Shown: positions 27,928 through 37,263 of the stretch, one piece after another
Position numbering within the stretch: position 1 is the stretch's first letter
Layout: each line of letters starts with the position of its first letter
Assembly (NCBI RefSeq): GCF_013371215.1
Contig: NZ_JABWMH010000001.1
Span: forward strand, 248,001 to 312,000
Reading direction: 5' to 3'
Source of the DNA: Parasphingorhabdus flavimaris
GTDB lineage: Bacteria; Pseudomonadota; Alphaproteobacteria; Sphingomonadales; Sphingomonadaceae
DNA length: 64,000 nt
Position numbers and translations under genes: made by a program
Notes under the pieces: generated by a model
The model's input: only the letters and a program-made list of their open reading frames with translations
Told to the model about the DNA's origin: nothing
Databases searched by the model: none

Positions 27928-30033
27928 TCAGAAGCTGCCGCTGACGGTCAGCCGATAAATCAGACCAAACTCGCGGCTGCGATCCTCGACAAAGCCGATC
28001 GGTCCGTCGCGCCGGTTTTCATAGACCGTTCGGGTAAATTGTTCGCTGCGCCCGAAAAGATTGCCCAGATTGGCTTGCACGGTGAGTCCGAACACATCCT
28101 TATGCTCGACGAAAATCCAGCTATAGGGACCGCCGGTGCGAAAGCGATTGCTCTGGTCGAGGCGCAGAAATCTGGAATAGCGGAAATCTTCGACACCGGC
28201 ACCCCATGCCCAGTTGCTGCCGGGGACATCGTGCCGGAAATTGGCCTCGTAAGTGAATATCTTGTCATCATTGATCCGGCGGGAGACGCCGGTCACAGGA
28301 TCGTTCAGCGAACTCTTCCGGACCTCTCCTTCAAAATCAAGCTTGGCTCCGGCCCAGCCGATCGGATCAAGCAAGATACTGGTCACCATTTCCACACCGT
28401 AGCTGGTCGCGCTGTCGAGATTGCCGCGGGCTTCGGTGGTTGTCGTGATCGGTATGGAATCGACAATGTCGCTGAATTTCTCGCCATAGATATTGACGGT
28501 CACCGATCCCCATGGACCGAGCTTCTGGGTCGCTTCCAGTTCGGCGCGCCAGCTTTGCGGCGGCACCAGTTCCGGGTTTCCTGCATTCCCGTTGTTCTGG
28601 GACACGTCTACGGATTCGACAAAATCAAAGAAATTCAACTGGCCGACCGACCGTTCCAGCTTCAAGCTGACGTCGAGATCATCCTGCGGTCTCCAGGCGA
28701 GCGACACCGAGCCCTTCGGTCGAACGAAAGACCGGCTCTGGCCCGCTGCGCCGCTCTGGCTGATCTTGCTATATTCGCCGCCCAAAGTCGCCTGAAGGCT
28801 CAGGTTTTCCAGCAGGGGCCGCCCGTAGGATCCGATGAATTCGCCGCGATATTCGGTGACTTTGCTATTGGCGTTGGTCAAGGCGACAGGCTGGAATATG
28901 CCCTGGCTGTCGAGCACCGCCAGAGCGCCTTCATTGTCGAGGAAATTATAGGCACCCTCGACGCTGAAACCCCAGTCGGTACCGCCCTTGGTCTTCCAGC
29001 CATATTCGGCACGGAATATCGACTCGCCTTCGTCGGTCACCCGATTAAAGCGGCTGCCGTTCGGCGCCGTAACGCCATCGGTAAATGTCTGGCCAAAAAA
29101 GTCGCTGACCGGACTATGTTCAAAACGCTGCAAGCCGATAAGCTTCAGTCGTCCGCCGCCAAGGGCGAAATCATAATCGGCGCTGAATTCCGCATTCCAT
29201 TCATTCTCGCGGCTATCGTACAGTTCGAAAATATCGGACTGACCGGTCTGGGTGCGATCGGTCGCCACGGATTCCCGTCGCCGGAATATCTGGTAGGCGG
29301 CGTTGACATTGAATATCGATCCCGCTTCGCTGGTGCGGTTATAGGATCCGCTCAGCTTGGGCTGGTCTTGCCGATAGCGGGCAATCTCGTCGCGTTCGAA
29401 CAGCAGATTGCCAAAGCGGTCGGTGACCTGCTCCGGTCCCTCGACACCGTTGCGCGCGGCGTCATTCTCGATCGCCAGGGTGAAGTCGCCCTTGCCGAGC
29501 TTGCCGCTGATCGAGGCTTCTCCGGCGAACCAGTTGTTGCCCGAGCGACGCCATTGCGGTTTCCATTTGAAATTGCCGCTCAAGCCATTTGAGTCATCGG
29601 CTTTGGTCACCAGATTCAGTACCTGTCCCGAGAGACCGGAAATGCTGAGCGTAGCCCCGTCCACAATTTCGACCCGCAGGACATTGGCCGCCGAAATCCG
29701 GCCGAGAAAGGTGAAGGCATCACTATTCTTGCCCGAGATCCGCGCGCCGTTGATCAGGACATTCTCATCTGCCTGGCCCAGCCCGCGCTCGTCATCGTCG
29801 CCGGTGTCGATGGTAAAGCCGGGCACCTGATTGACGATATCTAGTGCGGTGCGGGGATTGAAGCGGGCAAATTGCGTCGCGTCAAATATCTGGCGTCCGT
29901 TCTCGGTTCGCGGTTGCAGGGAAGAGGAGGACGATGCAGCTTCTGTCTGGGCATGCGCTGCGACAGGGAAAATGTTCGTGGCGGCCAACGCACTCACGGC
30001 GATGCCGGCCAAGGTCCGTAAACTGTCGTCCAA
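27928..30033 (-). CDS. TonB-dependent receptor-like outer-membrane protein
   Basis: A 701-aa outer-membrane protein. The signal peptide ends at AHAQ. The plug-like domain (about 60-170) includes PRTALDIVNQVPGFTI, NVLINGARISGK and VLRVEIVDGATL. The rest is barrel with many aromatic girdles, ending in VSGSF. No clear TonB box is visible, so energisation is inferred from the family. I take TTG 30033 as the start because a GGGGGG ribosome site lies 6-7 nt upstream; the longer reading from 30048 would include that site in the coding sequence. Substrate unknown. Confidence 0.88.
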   Translation of the reverse strand: MDDSLRTLAGIAVSALAATNIFPVAAHAQTEAASSSSSLQPRTENGRQIFDATQFARFNPRTALDIVNQVPGFTIDTGDDDERGLGQADENVLINGARISGKNSDAFTFLGRISAANVLRVEIVDGATLSISGLSGQVLNLVTKADDSNGLSGNFKWKPQWRRSGNNWFAGEASISGKLGKGDFTLAIENDAARNGVEGPEQVTDRFGNLLFERDEIARYRQDQPKLSGSYNRTSEAGSIFNVNAAYQIFRRRESVATDRTQTGQSDIFELYDSRENEWNAEFSADYDFALGGGRLKLIGLQRFEHSPVSDFFGQTFTDGVTAPNGSRFNRVTDEGESIFRAEYGWKTKGGTDWGFSVEGAYNFLDNEGALAVLDSQGIFQPVALTNANSKVTEYRGEFIGSYGRPLLENLSLQATLGGEYSKISQSGAAGQSRSFVRPKGSVSLAWRPQDDLDVSLKLERSVGQLNFFDFVESVDVSQNNGNAGNPELVPPQSWRAELEATQKLGPWGSVTVNIYGEKFSDIVDSIPITTTTEARGNLDSATSYGVEMVTSILLDPIGWAGAKLDFEGEVRKSSLNDPVTGVSRRINDDKIFTYEANFRHDVPGSNWAWGAGVEDFRYSRFLRLDQSNRFRTGGPYSWIFVEHKDVFGLTVQANLGNLFGRSEQFTRTVYENRRDGPIGFVEDRSREFGLIYRLTVSGSF

Positions 30034-30172
30034 GATATTCCCCCCCAAATCGGATTGCTCTGGAATGGCCGCTGCTATGGGCGATTGGTTGCAGTCGATA
30101 CCGGCTTTCGATAAACTACGCCCGTAGTCGGATGAACAACATTGGTCGTTTCGGTCGCTAAGCCACTCAATC

Positions 30173-30442
30173 TTAATGTTTGTTAAAAAAGAGCACCCAA
30201 GCCGCTGCGCAATTGGCGAGCGTATAGACGAAATAGAAAATCACTGCGGTCAGCATACCCATATTGGCGAAGATCATCGCCGAGACGAGCATGAAAAACT
30301 CCAGCATATAGCTGCCATAAGGACCGAGAATTTTGCGGAAGCTGCCGCGTGCTTCCGCGATGACCGGATGGTTGCTCTCGAGCATGGCCTTGTGCATCGC
30401 GAAATTGGCGACACCACATAGGAAGATGACGAATATGTACAT
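30173..30442 (-). CDS. Small membrane protein
   Basis: An 89-aa protein with about two to three hydrophobic helices: residues 1-16, about 46-62 (MLEFFMLVSAMIFANMG), and 65-85. I do not recognise the family. The ATG at 30442 is the only sensible start. It is separated from the TonB receptor by 125 nt on the same strand and is divergent from the GGDEF-EAL gene. Confidence 0.65.
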   Translation of the reverse strand: MYIFVIFLCGVANFAMHKAMLESNHPVIAEARGSFRKILGPYGSYMLEFFMLVSAMIFANMGMLTAVIFYFVYTLANCAAAWVLFFNKH

Positions 30443-30664
30443 GGCCGCAATATAGGCGCATTCGCCGACTTTGTCATTTGGTCAGAAAATAATCCTCCCC
30501 TCCCATTGGAACCACCGCGGGATCGGCTTTGCTGCAAGATGTCGATCCTTGCCGCCGGCTTGCATGCGACTCGGCCACGATTATTCCGGCCACTGCCTGA
30601 AAATTGAAAAATGGCACCCACCCGCGGCCTGTAAGCAAAAATATATCAATTATGTGACATCATG

Positions 30665-30683
30665 TTACATTCAATTTAACCAT
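30665..30683 (+). promoter_or_regulatory. CtrA-like box upstream of the GGDEF-EAL gene
   Basis: TTAC, 7 nt, TTAACCAT, the same arrangement and same first-half mismatch as at DUF4402 gene 3. It suggests cell-cycle or motility-linked control of c-di-GMP turnover. Confidence 0.6.
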
Positions 30684-30722
30684 TTCGGGTGATTGTCAAA
30701 TTCTGGAAACGTGGGACTTAAG

Positions 30723-32930
30723 GTGGCTCGTAATTTTTTGCATGCATTTTCCGGTGACTCCGCCAAGAGCGCGGAGCACGAAGCTGTGTCGGTTATCCGG
30801 TCCAATGATTATGCCCGCAGGGTCGAGATTCTTGATGATTTCGAGCAAGCGGGGATAAGCTGGCTATGGGCGACGGATGCCGACGGTCATCTGGTATATT
30901 TATCTGAAAAAGCAGCGGAAAATCTGAATAAGCCGATCAGCGATCTGCTCGCTGTGCCGCTGACCAGCCTGTTTGAAAATGATCCCGACAATCCGGACGA
31001 GAATTCCGATCGCCCGTTCAAATATCACCTCAGCAAGCGCAGCAAGATCACCGATCTCGTTGTCCGCCGGGTTCCGCAAACACTCGGCCGCGAGGATCGT
31101 CCGACCTGGTGGCTGATCTCCGGCCACCCGAAATTCAATGATTCGGGGGAATTTCAGGGTTATCGCGGCAATGCCAAAGACGTGACGGTTGAATATCAGC
31201 GAAAACTGGAAGATTCGCGTGCCGCGGAATTCGACTCGCTGACCGGGCTTGCCAACCGCCACCGAATGGACAGCCGGCTCACCGCGATGCTCGCTGCATT
31301 CAAGGCCGCCAACCGCAGCTGTGCGATCATGATGCTCGATCTCGACCGTTTCAAGCAGGTCAATGATACGATGGGCCATGCCGCCGGCGACGAACTGCTC
31401 AAGCAAGTGGCCAAGCGGATGGTCGGCGTGATCGGTGAAAATGCCGAAATCGGGCGTCTGGGCGGTGATGAATTTCAGGTAATTCTGCCGGACGTGGACG
31501 ATCGCGGAAAATTAGGCGAGCTTGCCGAGAAAATCGTCAAGACCGTCTCCCAACCCTATCCCATCGATGACAAGCGCGCGACCATCGGAACGTCAATCGG
31601 CATCGCGATCGCGCCTTATGATGGTGTCGAGAAAGACGCACTGGTTCGCAGCTCCGATCTCGCTCTCTATGCCGCAAAAAATTCCGGTCGTGGCCAGTAC
31701 CGCTTCTATTCGGCCAGTCTGAAGAATGAGGAGGACGAACGGCGTCTTCTGGTCGAGGACCTGCGCGACGCGCTGGCAAATGATCAGGTCGAACTTCACT
31801 ACCAGCCGGTCGTCCGGACCGATGATCACATGATCGTCGGGTTCGAGGCACTGATGCGCTGGGTCCATCCGGAGCGGGGAGGGGTCAGCCCCGATGTATT
31901 CATTCCGATCGCGGAAGAACTGAACCTGATCAACCAATTGGGCGAATGGGCGTTGCGCCGGGCTTGCCAGGATGCGTTGAACTGGCCGAAATCGGTCCGG
32001 GTAGCGGTTAATGTCTCGGTTGTGCAATTTTCCAATAGCGGTTTCCCCGATATCGTGATGAACGCGCTTGCCTCGAGCGGTCTGGAGCCGGAACGGCTGG
32101 AGCTCGAACTGACCGAAAGCGTCTTCATGGGAGACAGCGAAACCATCGACAACACGTTCAGGATTCTCAAGGAATTGGGCGTACGGCTCGCGCTGGACGA
32201 CTTCGGCACCGGCTATTCCTCGCTCAGCTATCTGCGCTCGGCGCCGTTTGACAAGATCAAGGTCGACAAGAGCTTTGTCGATTCCTGCACCCAGAAGGAC
32301 AAGAATAGCGCCAAGATCATTGCCGCGATCGTCAGCCTTTCGGACGCGCTGGGGATGGAAACCACCGTCGAGGGAGTCGAGGCCTTCGACCAGTTCAAAC
32401 TCGTCTGCTCAAAGGGCGCGCGCTATATTCAGGGCTGGATCTATTCCAAGGCGCTGCGGCTGGAGGAGGTCGATGAAAAGCTCGGTAGCGGGGAATTCCG
32501 GATCGAGCCGGACGGGCCGGAACGCTACCGACCGGACCGGCGCACAGTGTTCCGCCGTATTGGCGCGATCCACGAAGATCATCGCTACGAGGTGGTGATG
32601 CGCGATCTTTCAAAATCCGGGGCCAGGTTTGAAGGCATGCTCGGGGTTCCGCTAGGAACTCAACTGGTGCTCGACCTTGGCGGTGGCCAGTTGGTTGTCT
32701 GTACCGTGACTCGCGCGAAGGAAGCCATGCTGGGCGTCCAGTTTGAAACCCCGCTGGTCAGCGATGGCGCTGGCGGCCTGTGCACCCGTCACCGGGTATC
32801 GCCCTACGACCTGTGCGTTGCCGGCATGCCCGTGTCGGCCTTGCCGCCGGGAAATTATCCGGTCCACCAGGACGCCTCCAGACCGTCCAGTAAACCCAAA
32901 TTCATGCAGGTCGCCGCTAGCGGCATGTAA
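30723..32930 (+). CDS. PAS-GGDEF-EAL-PilZ cyclic-di-GMP enzyme
   Basis: A ~735-aa signalling protein that may both make and degrade c-di-GMP. A PAS sensor domain (about 30-150) is followed by GGDEF (about 165-310, motif GGDEF at 247-251), then EAL (about 330-580, EAL at 375-377, plus NVSVVQF, ELTES, DDFGTGYSS, KVDKSF and VEGVE, so catalytic and metal residues look intact), then a PilZ-like domain (about 600-700). The RxxD inhibitory site before GGDEF is not present. No membrane segment. The start is uncertain: GTG 30723 has GGGA upstream; GTG 30711 and TTG 30693 are in frame but sit close to the CtrA-like box. Confidence 0.93.
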   Translation: MARNFLHAFSGDSAKSAEHEAVSVIRSNDYARRVEILDDFEQAGISWLWATDADGHLVYLSEKAAENLNKPISDLLAVPLTSLFENDPDNPDENSDRPFKYHLSKRSKITDLVVRRVPQTLGREDRPTWWLISGHPKFNDSGEFQGYRGNAKDVTVEYQRKLEDSRAAEFDSLTGLANRHRMDSRLTAMLAAFKAANRSCAIMMLDLDRFKQVNDTMGHAAGDELLKQVAKRMVGVIGENAEIGRLGGDEFQVILPDVDDRGKLGELAEKIVKTVSQPYPIDDKRATIGTSIGIAIAPYDGVEKDALVRSSDLALYAAKNSGRGQYRFYSASLKNEEDERRLLVEDLRDALANDQVELHYQPVVRTDDHMIVGFEALMRWVHPERGGVSPDVFIPIAEELNLINQLGEWALRRACQDALNWPKSVRVAVNVSVVQFSNSGFPDIVMNALASSGLEPERLELELTESVFMGDSETIDNTFRILKELGVRLALDDFGTGYSSLSYLRSAPFDKIKVDKSFVDSCTQKDKNSAKIIAAIVSLSDALGMETTVEGVEAFDQFKLVCSKGARYIQGWIYSKALRLEEVDEKLGSGEFRIEPDGPERYRPDRRTVFRRIGAIHEDHRYEVVMRDLSKSGARFEGMLGVPLGTQLVLDLGGGQLVVCTVTRAKEAMLGVQFETPLVSDGAGGLCTRHRVSPYDLCVAGMPVSALPPGNYPVHQDASRPSSKPKFMQVAASGM

Positions 32931-33026
32931 CCGGCGCCAGCGGAAAGCATGGCCTGTCAAAAAACTGTCAAGGCAGCAACCTTAATCCGATCTGCGCGTT
33001 TGCTGGCTACAAGAGGAGTATCATCA

Positions 33027-33251
33027 ATGTCATCTTTTTCAATTTATATGATTGGCTTTGTCGTGTTTATCGGCGGCCTCGCTTATGGTGCATTTCTGCT
33101 GGGCGCACCGCCGACCTATATCGGAGTGGGAGTCATCATACTGGCCGGAATTGGGCTGATGTCCGCCACCCGCCGGACCCGTACGCGGGACATATCGCCG
33201 GACGGCGGGGTTGCGCAAACGACGACAACCACCACGCGTAACGAGGTTTAA
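33027..33251 (+). CDS. Small membrane protein with two hydrophobic helices
   Basis: A 74-aa protein with two membrane segments (about residues 5-23 and 29-46) and a polar, Arg/Thr-rich cytoplasmic tail (ARRTRTRDI type followed by a run of Thr). The ATG 33027 has AGAGGAG upstream; an ATG at 32949 is in frame but has no such site. I do not recognise the family. It stands alone between the GGDEF-EAL gene and a strong hairpin. Confidence 0.7.
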   Translation: MSSFSIYMIGFVVFIGGLAYGAFLLGAPPTYIGVGVIILAGIGLMSATRRTRTRDISPDGGVAQTTTTTTRNEV

Positions 33252-33262
33252 ACCTGTACTGA

Positions 33263-33305
33263 CGAGACGCGACCGGGGTGCAATATGCCCACTGGTCGCG
33301 TCTCG
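33263..33305. terminator. Strong hairpin between convergent genes
   Basis: A perfect 12-bp stem CGAGACGCGACC / GGTCGCGTCTCG with a 19-nt loop lies just after the small membrane protein gene, with fumarase converging from the right. There is no T-tract, so it may act as a bidirectional stop or mRNA 3'-end stabiliser. Confidence 0.55.
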
Positions 33306-33412
33306 AACAACTCGATTTTGAAGCCCTGCACATATTCAGGGTGACGTTTTTTTGAACAGATATAATCCGGATATCCCGGATGGCTCCACGCCTTGCCCCA
33401 TCGCCGGCGATG

Positions 33413-34936
33413 TCAGGCTTTTTCCAGCAGTCCCTCCCGCTTGATCTTCTCCTGCCAAACCAGCGGCGCGAGATGGTGCACGCTCTGTCCTTCGGCATCG
33501 ACCGCCACCGTCACCGGCATGTCCTGCACCTCGAACTCGTAGATCGCTTCCATGCCGAGCTCTTCAAACCCGACGACCTTCGATCCCTTGATCGCGCGCG
33601 ACACCAGATAGGCGCTGCCGCCGACCGCCATCAGATAGGCGCTCTTGTGCTTCTTGATCGAACCGACGGTATCCAGCCCGCGTTCGGCCTTGCCGACCAT
33701 CGCCAGCAGGCCCTGTTCCAGCATCATGTCGGTGAACTTGTCCATCCTCGTCGCGGTAGTCGGACCGGCCGGGCCAACCACTTCCTCGCCGACCGGATCG
33801 ACCGGACCGACATAATAGATAACCCGTCCCTTGAACTCGACCGGCAGTTGCTCGCCGGCTTCCAGCATATCCTTGATCTTCTTGTGCGCGGCGTCGCGGC
33901 CGGTCAACATCTTGCCGTTGAGCAGCAGCCGGTCGCCATGTTTCCACGTCGCCACTTCGGCCGCATCGAGCTGGTCGAGGTGCACGCGTTTCGCTTCCGA
34001 CGACGGGGTCCAGTTGACGTCCGGCCATTCGTCGAGCTTCGGCGCTTCGAGATAGGCCGGGCCGCTGCCGTCGAGAGTGAAATGCGCGTGGCGCGTAGCC
34101 GCGCAATTCGGGATCATCGCGACCGGCTTGCCAGCGGCGTGGCAGGGCCAGTCGTTGATTTTCACGTCGAGAATGGTGGAGAGCCCGCCCAGGCCCTGTG
34201 CGCCAATGCCCAGCGCGTTGACCTTGTCGAAAATCTCGATCCGCATTTCCTCGATATCGTTGCGGGGGCCGCGCTCCTTGAGCTGGCCCATGTCGATCGG
34301 ATCCATCAGGCTTTGCTTGGCGAGCAGTACGGCGCGTTCGGCGGTGCCGCCGATACCGATGCCGAGCATGCCAGGAGGACACCAGCCGGCGCCCATTTGC
34401 GGGATCATTTCCAGCACCCAGTCGACGATATTGTCGCTCGGGTTCATCATCTTGAACTTGGACTTGTTCTCCGATCCGCCACCCTTGGCCGCGACATCGA
34501 CAGAGACCTTGTCGCCGGGCACCATTTCGACATGCAGTACAGAAGGGGTATTGTCCTTGGTATTGCGCCGGGTGAAGGCGGGGTCGGCGAGGATCGAGGC
34601 GCGCAGCTTGTTCTCCGGGTGGAGATAGGCCCGGCGCACGCCTTCATCGACAATTTCCTGCATCGATTGCGACGTGTCATCGAGCCGGCAATCCATGCCC
34701 CATTTGACGAAGACATTGACGATGCCCGTATCCTGGCAGATCGGCCGGTGGCCCTCGGCGCACATTTTCGAATTGGTCAGGATCTGCGCAATGGCATCTT
34801 TCGCCGCCGGCGATTTTTCGGCGTCATAGGCTTTGCCGAGCGCCCGGATATAATCCATCGGGTGATAATAGGAAATAAATTGCAGCGCATCGGCGACGCT
34901 TTCGACGAGGTCGGCGGTCTTGATGGTGGTGGTCAT
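33413..34936 (-). CDS. Fumarate hydratase class I (iron-sulfur)
   Basis: A 507-aa oxygen-sensitive [4Fe-4S] hydro-lyase interconverting fumarate and malate in the TCA cycle. The alpha and beta parts are fused in one chain, as in E. coli FumA/FumB. The likely cluster cysteines are in CAEGHRPICQDTG, GWCPPGMLG and PNCAATRH. The beta part contains GPTTATRMDKFTDMML and PVTVAVDAEG. I choose ATG 34936 with GGAGCC upstream; the open frame extends to 35104 but that extension is not family-like. No fumC in the window. Confidence 0.94.
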   Translation of the reverse strand: MTTTIKTADLVESVADALQFISYYHPMDYIRALGKAYDAEKSPAAKDAIAQILTNSKMCAEGHRPICQDTGIVNVFVKWGMDCRLDDTSQSMQEIVDEGVRRAYLHPENKLRASILADPAFTRRNTKDNTPSVLHVEMVPGDKVSVDVAAKGGGSENKSKFKMMNPSDNIVDWVLEMIPQMGAGWCPPGMLGIGIGGTAERAVLLAKQSLMDPIDMGQLKERGPRNDIEEMRIEIFDKVNALGIGAQGLGGLSTILDVKINDWPCHAAGKPVAMIPNCAATRHAHFTLDGSGPAYLEAPKLDEWPDVNWTPSSEAKRVHLDQLDAAEVATWKHGDRLLLNGKMLTGRDAAHKKIKDMLEAGEQLPVEFKGRVIYYVGPVDPVGEEVVGPAGPTTATRMDKFTDMMLEQGLLAMVGKAERGLDTVGSIKKHKSAYLMAVGGSAYLVSRAIKGSKVVGFEELGMEAIYEFEVQDMPVTVAVDAEGQSVHHLAPLVWQEKIKREGLLEKA

Positions 34937-35207
34937 AGTGGCTCCGGAAAACTGACGATGGTTGATCGGACCGTCTATTGACCGAAATGGCCGGGCCGGG
35001 CAAGTTTTTGTGACGCAGCGCCAGGCGGCTAGCGCAGGTTGTACCGGTTCGATGGCGCGATCCGCCGTTCCCGAAATATCGTCCGCCCGCGCTCGTCGGC
35101 ACATAATATAATCGACCGTTTCATCGATGCCGCGATTGCGACCAACCGCATGAAGCGTTACGGACCGGGACCCAGGAAGAATCGATCACTCGTCCAAGGA
35201 ACCCATT

Positions 35208-36095
35208 ATGCGCGTGCGCGACTTCCTGCTTCTCGTATTAATCTGCCTGATCTGGGCCTCCAACAATGTTCTGAGCAAGATCATCGTCGATGACTGGGCG
35301 GTTCCGCCTATCTTCTATGCAGCGCTCCGTTTCGCGGTGGTGGCGCTGGTGATGTTCCCGTGGCTTCTGCCGATGCCGCGCCCGGCCTGGCGGATCATAT
35401 TGATCGGGCTGCTGATGGGCGGCGGGAATTTTGCCTTGCTGTTCGTCGGCCTGCAGACAACCTCGCCGTCGGCGGCGGCGATCATATTGCAACTGGGGGT
35501 TCCGTTCACGATCCTGCTCTCGATGGTGATGCTGGGCGAGCGGGTCCACTGGCGCCGCGGAATCGGGATCGGGCTGACCCTGGTCGGCGTGTTGATCGTG
35601 ATCTGGCGCCCGGCCGGCATCACGCTTTCGGCCGGCCTGTGGTTTGTCGCCGCCGCTGCCTTCGCAGGTTCGGCCGGTGCCGTGCTGATGAAGCGGGTGA
35701 CCGATGTCACGCCGTTGCGCTTCCAGGCCTGGGTCGGTCTGGTGTCGGTCATTTCCCTGACATTATGCTCGCTCCTGTTCGAGCAGGGACAATGGCCCGC
35801 TGCCACCGCAGCCGGATGGCCGCTCGCAGCCGCGGTGCTGTTCACCGCGCTGATCGTGTCGGTCGGTGCGCATTCCGCTTATTATCATCTGATCAACAAT
35901 TACGAGGCGAATCTTCTCGCGCCGCTTACCCTGATCACGCCGCTGGCAACCATCGCTCTCGGGGTGTGGATTACCAATGACGATTTCGACCTGCGCATGG
36001 GCATCGGCGCGGCGCTGGCGATCGGCGGCGTGCTCATCGTCGCCCTCCGCCGCAAGCCGGCCACCGAGCTTCTTGTCGATCGCGAGCAGCGATAG
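35208..36095 (+). CDS. EamA/DMT family transporter
   Basis: A 295-aa drug/metabolite-transporter protein with ten predicted membrane helices in two EamA repeats (about 5-135 and 148-285). Typical features are LIWASNNVLSKI near the start, the GLQTTSPSAAAIILQLGVPFT block, and AYYHLINNYEANLLAPLTLITP in the second repeat. Substrate is unknown; such transporters export amino acids or small metabolites. ATG 35208 has AGGAACCC upstream. Confidence 0.9.
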   Translation: MRVRDFLLLVLICLIWASNNVLSKIIVDDWAVPPIFYAALRFAVVALVMFPWLLPMPRPAWRIILIGLLMGGGNFALLFVGLQTTSPSAAAIILQLGVPFTILLSMVMLGERVHWRRGIGIGLTLVGVLIVIWRPAGITLSAGLWFVAAAAFAGSAGAVLMKRVTDVTPLRFQAWVGLVSVISLTLCSLLFEQGQWPAATAAGWPLAAAVLFTALIVSVGAHSAYYHLINNYEANLLAPLTLITPLATIALGVWITNDDFDLRMGIGAALAIGGVLIVALRRKPATELLVDREQR

Positions 36096-36144
36096 CGGTC
36101 TCGGAAGATCGCCGCTGGCGGCAGGCAATCGAAGGGCAATAGAT

Positions 36145-36921
36145 CTAGCTCAGACTCTGAACCGAGCCGCCGTCCACCTGAATGGCGGTGCCTGTGATAT
36201 AGCTCGCTGCTTCGGAGCCGAGGAACACCGCAAGATTGGCAACCTCCTCCGGCTCGCCAATCCGTCGAAGCGGGATCTGTGCAGCCATGGCTTGCGCGAG
36301 TTCATCGACAGATTTCCCGGAAGCCGCCGATCGGGTCTCCAGTATCTGCGTAATGCGATCGGTATTGGTGGAGCCGGGGCAGACGGTATTGACCAGAATA
36401 TTGTCCGGACCGACTTGATTGGCCAGCGTCTTGGCCCAGCCAAGCACCGCCATGCGGATGCTGTTGGAGAGGGTAAGGCCGGGCACGGGCTGCTTCACAC
36501 CGGACGAGGATATATTGACGATCCGTCCCCATTTTTGCGCCTGCATATGCGGCAGGACCAGGCGGGTCGCCCGGACGACGGACATCAAGGTGAGTTCCAC
36601 CGCTTTCGCCCATTCCGAATCGTCTAGATCAACAAACAGGCCGGGCGGGGGGCCGCCGGCATTGTTGACCAATATGTCGATGCCGCCCAACGTCTCCGTG
36701 GCCGAAGCGACAATCCGCTCAATGTCCTCGGCGTTCGACACATCACCGGCGATAATGTGGCAACCGGGCATGAGCGCCGCGGCGGTATCGAGATTCTCCC
36801 GGGTACGTCCGCAAATCGCAACCCGCGCGCCTTCCTTGTGAAAACCGAGTGCGGTGGCAAGACCGATGCCTTTGCTACCCGCTGTAACCAACACCGTTTT
36901 GTTTTCGAGTTTCAGGTCCAT
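36145..36921 (-). CDS. SDR family protein lacking the catalytic Tyr-x3-Lys
   Basis: A 258-aa Rossmann-fold short-chain dehydrogenase-like protein. The cofactor motif TAGSKGIGLATA (residues 12-23) and NNAGG are intact, and the catalytic serine region VNISSSG is present. Where YxxxK should follow, the sequence reads LTLSNSIRMAVLGWAKTLA, so the tyrosine and lysine are replaced by Ser and Arg. This matches a known divergent BKR-like SDR subgroup. Oxidoreductase activity is therefore doubtful or uses another mechanism. It is divergent from nrdA, 575 nt apart. Confidence 0.88.
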   Translation of the reverse strand: MDLKLENKTVLVTAGSKGIGLATALGFHKEGARVAICGRTRENLDTAAALMPGCHIIAGDVSNAEDIERIVASATETLGGIDILVNNAGGPPPGLFVDLDDSEWAKAVELTLMSVVRATRLVLPHMQAQKWGRIVNISSSGVKQPVPGLTLSNSIRMAVLGWAKTLANQVGPDNILVNTVCPGSTNTDRITQILETRSAASGKSVDELAQAMAAQIPLRRIGEPEEVANLAVFLGSEAASYITGTAIQVDGGSVQSLS

Positions 36922-37215
36922 GATAATTGCCGATCTGATCTGTGAGGGATGCCGAGACAGCTTGTCTAATTTATATTACGGATAATGATACCACCATATC
37001 TGGTGGAGAAAATTGATCGCGACCCCCCTGTGTATAATCAGTGGATAGTTATTTTTGTAAATTTTGCGATCGACTCTTGCACTTCGCTCCGCGCTTAGAA
37101 AGTCCATGCGTCGCTGCACTGCAGCATGAATCGGCGTTCGACGAAGCGATTCATTTATACGACGAACGGAGTCGTTAAAATGTCATTTACCCTCTTGCAT
37201 AAAATCTCGATTCAG
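36922..37215. other. AT-rich intergenic region with candidate DnaA and GANTC sites
   Basis: This is the left part of a 575-nt gene-free stretch before nrdA. It contains TGTGTATAA at 37029-37037, an exact match to the DnaA box in reverse, with a weaker AGTGGATAG at 37040-37048. Four GANTC sites (the CcrM methylation target) lie at 37072, 37128, 37148 and 37209. TTAA-N7-TTTACC at 37175-37191 is a near-match to a CtrA box. TTGCAT at 37195 may be the -35 of an nrdA promoter. No ORF or RNA gene is evident. Confidence 0.45.
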
Positions 37216-37263
37216 CCACTATAGGTTGTGGTTAGGCCGAGGGGGCACACCAACTTATAGTGT
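37216..37263 (+). promoter_or_regulatory. Two NrdR boxes upstream of nrdA
   Basis: Box 1 at 37216-37231 (CCACTATAGGTTGTGG) matches the ACACWATATATWGTGT-type consensus at 13 of 16 positions; box 2 at 37248-37263 (CACCAACTTATAGTGT) at 11 of 16. They are separated by 16 nt, about three helical turns centre to centre, the spacing NrdR requires. NrdR represses ribonucleotide reductase genes when dATP/ATP is bound. The remaining 233 nt to nrdA show no other clear element except AGGGGG before the start. Confidence 0.75.
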
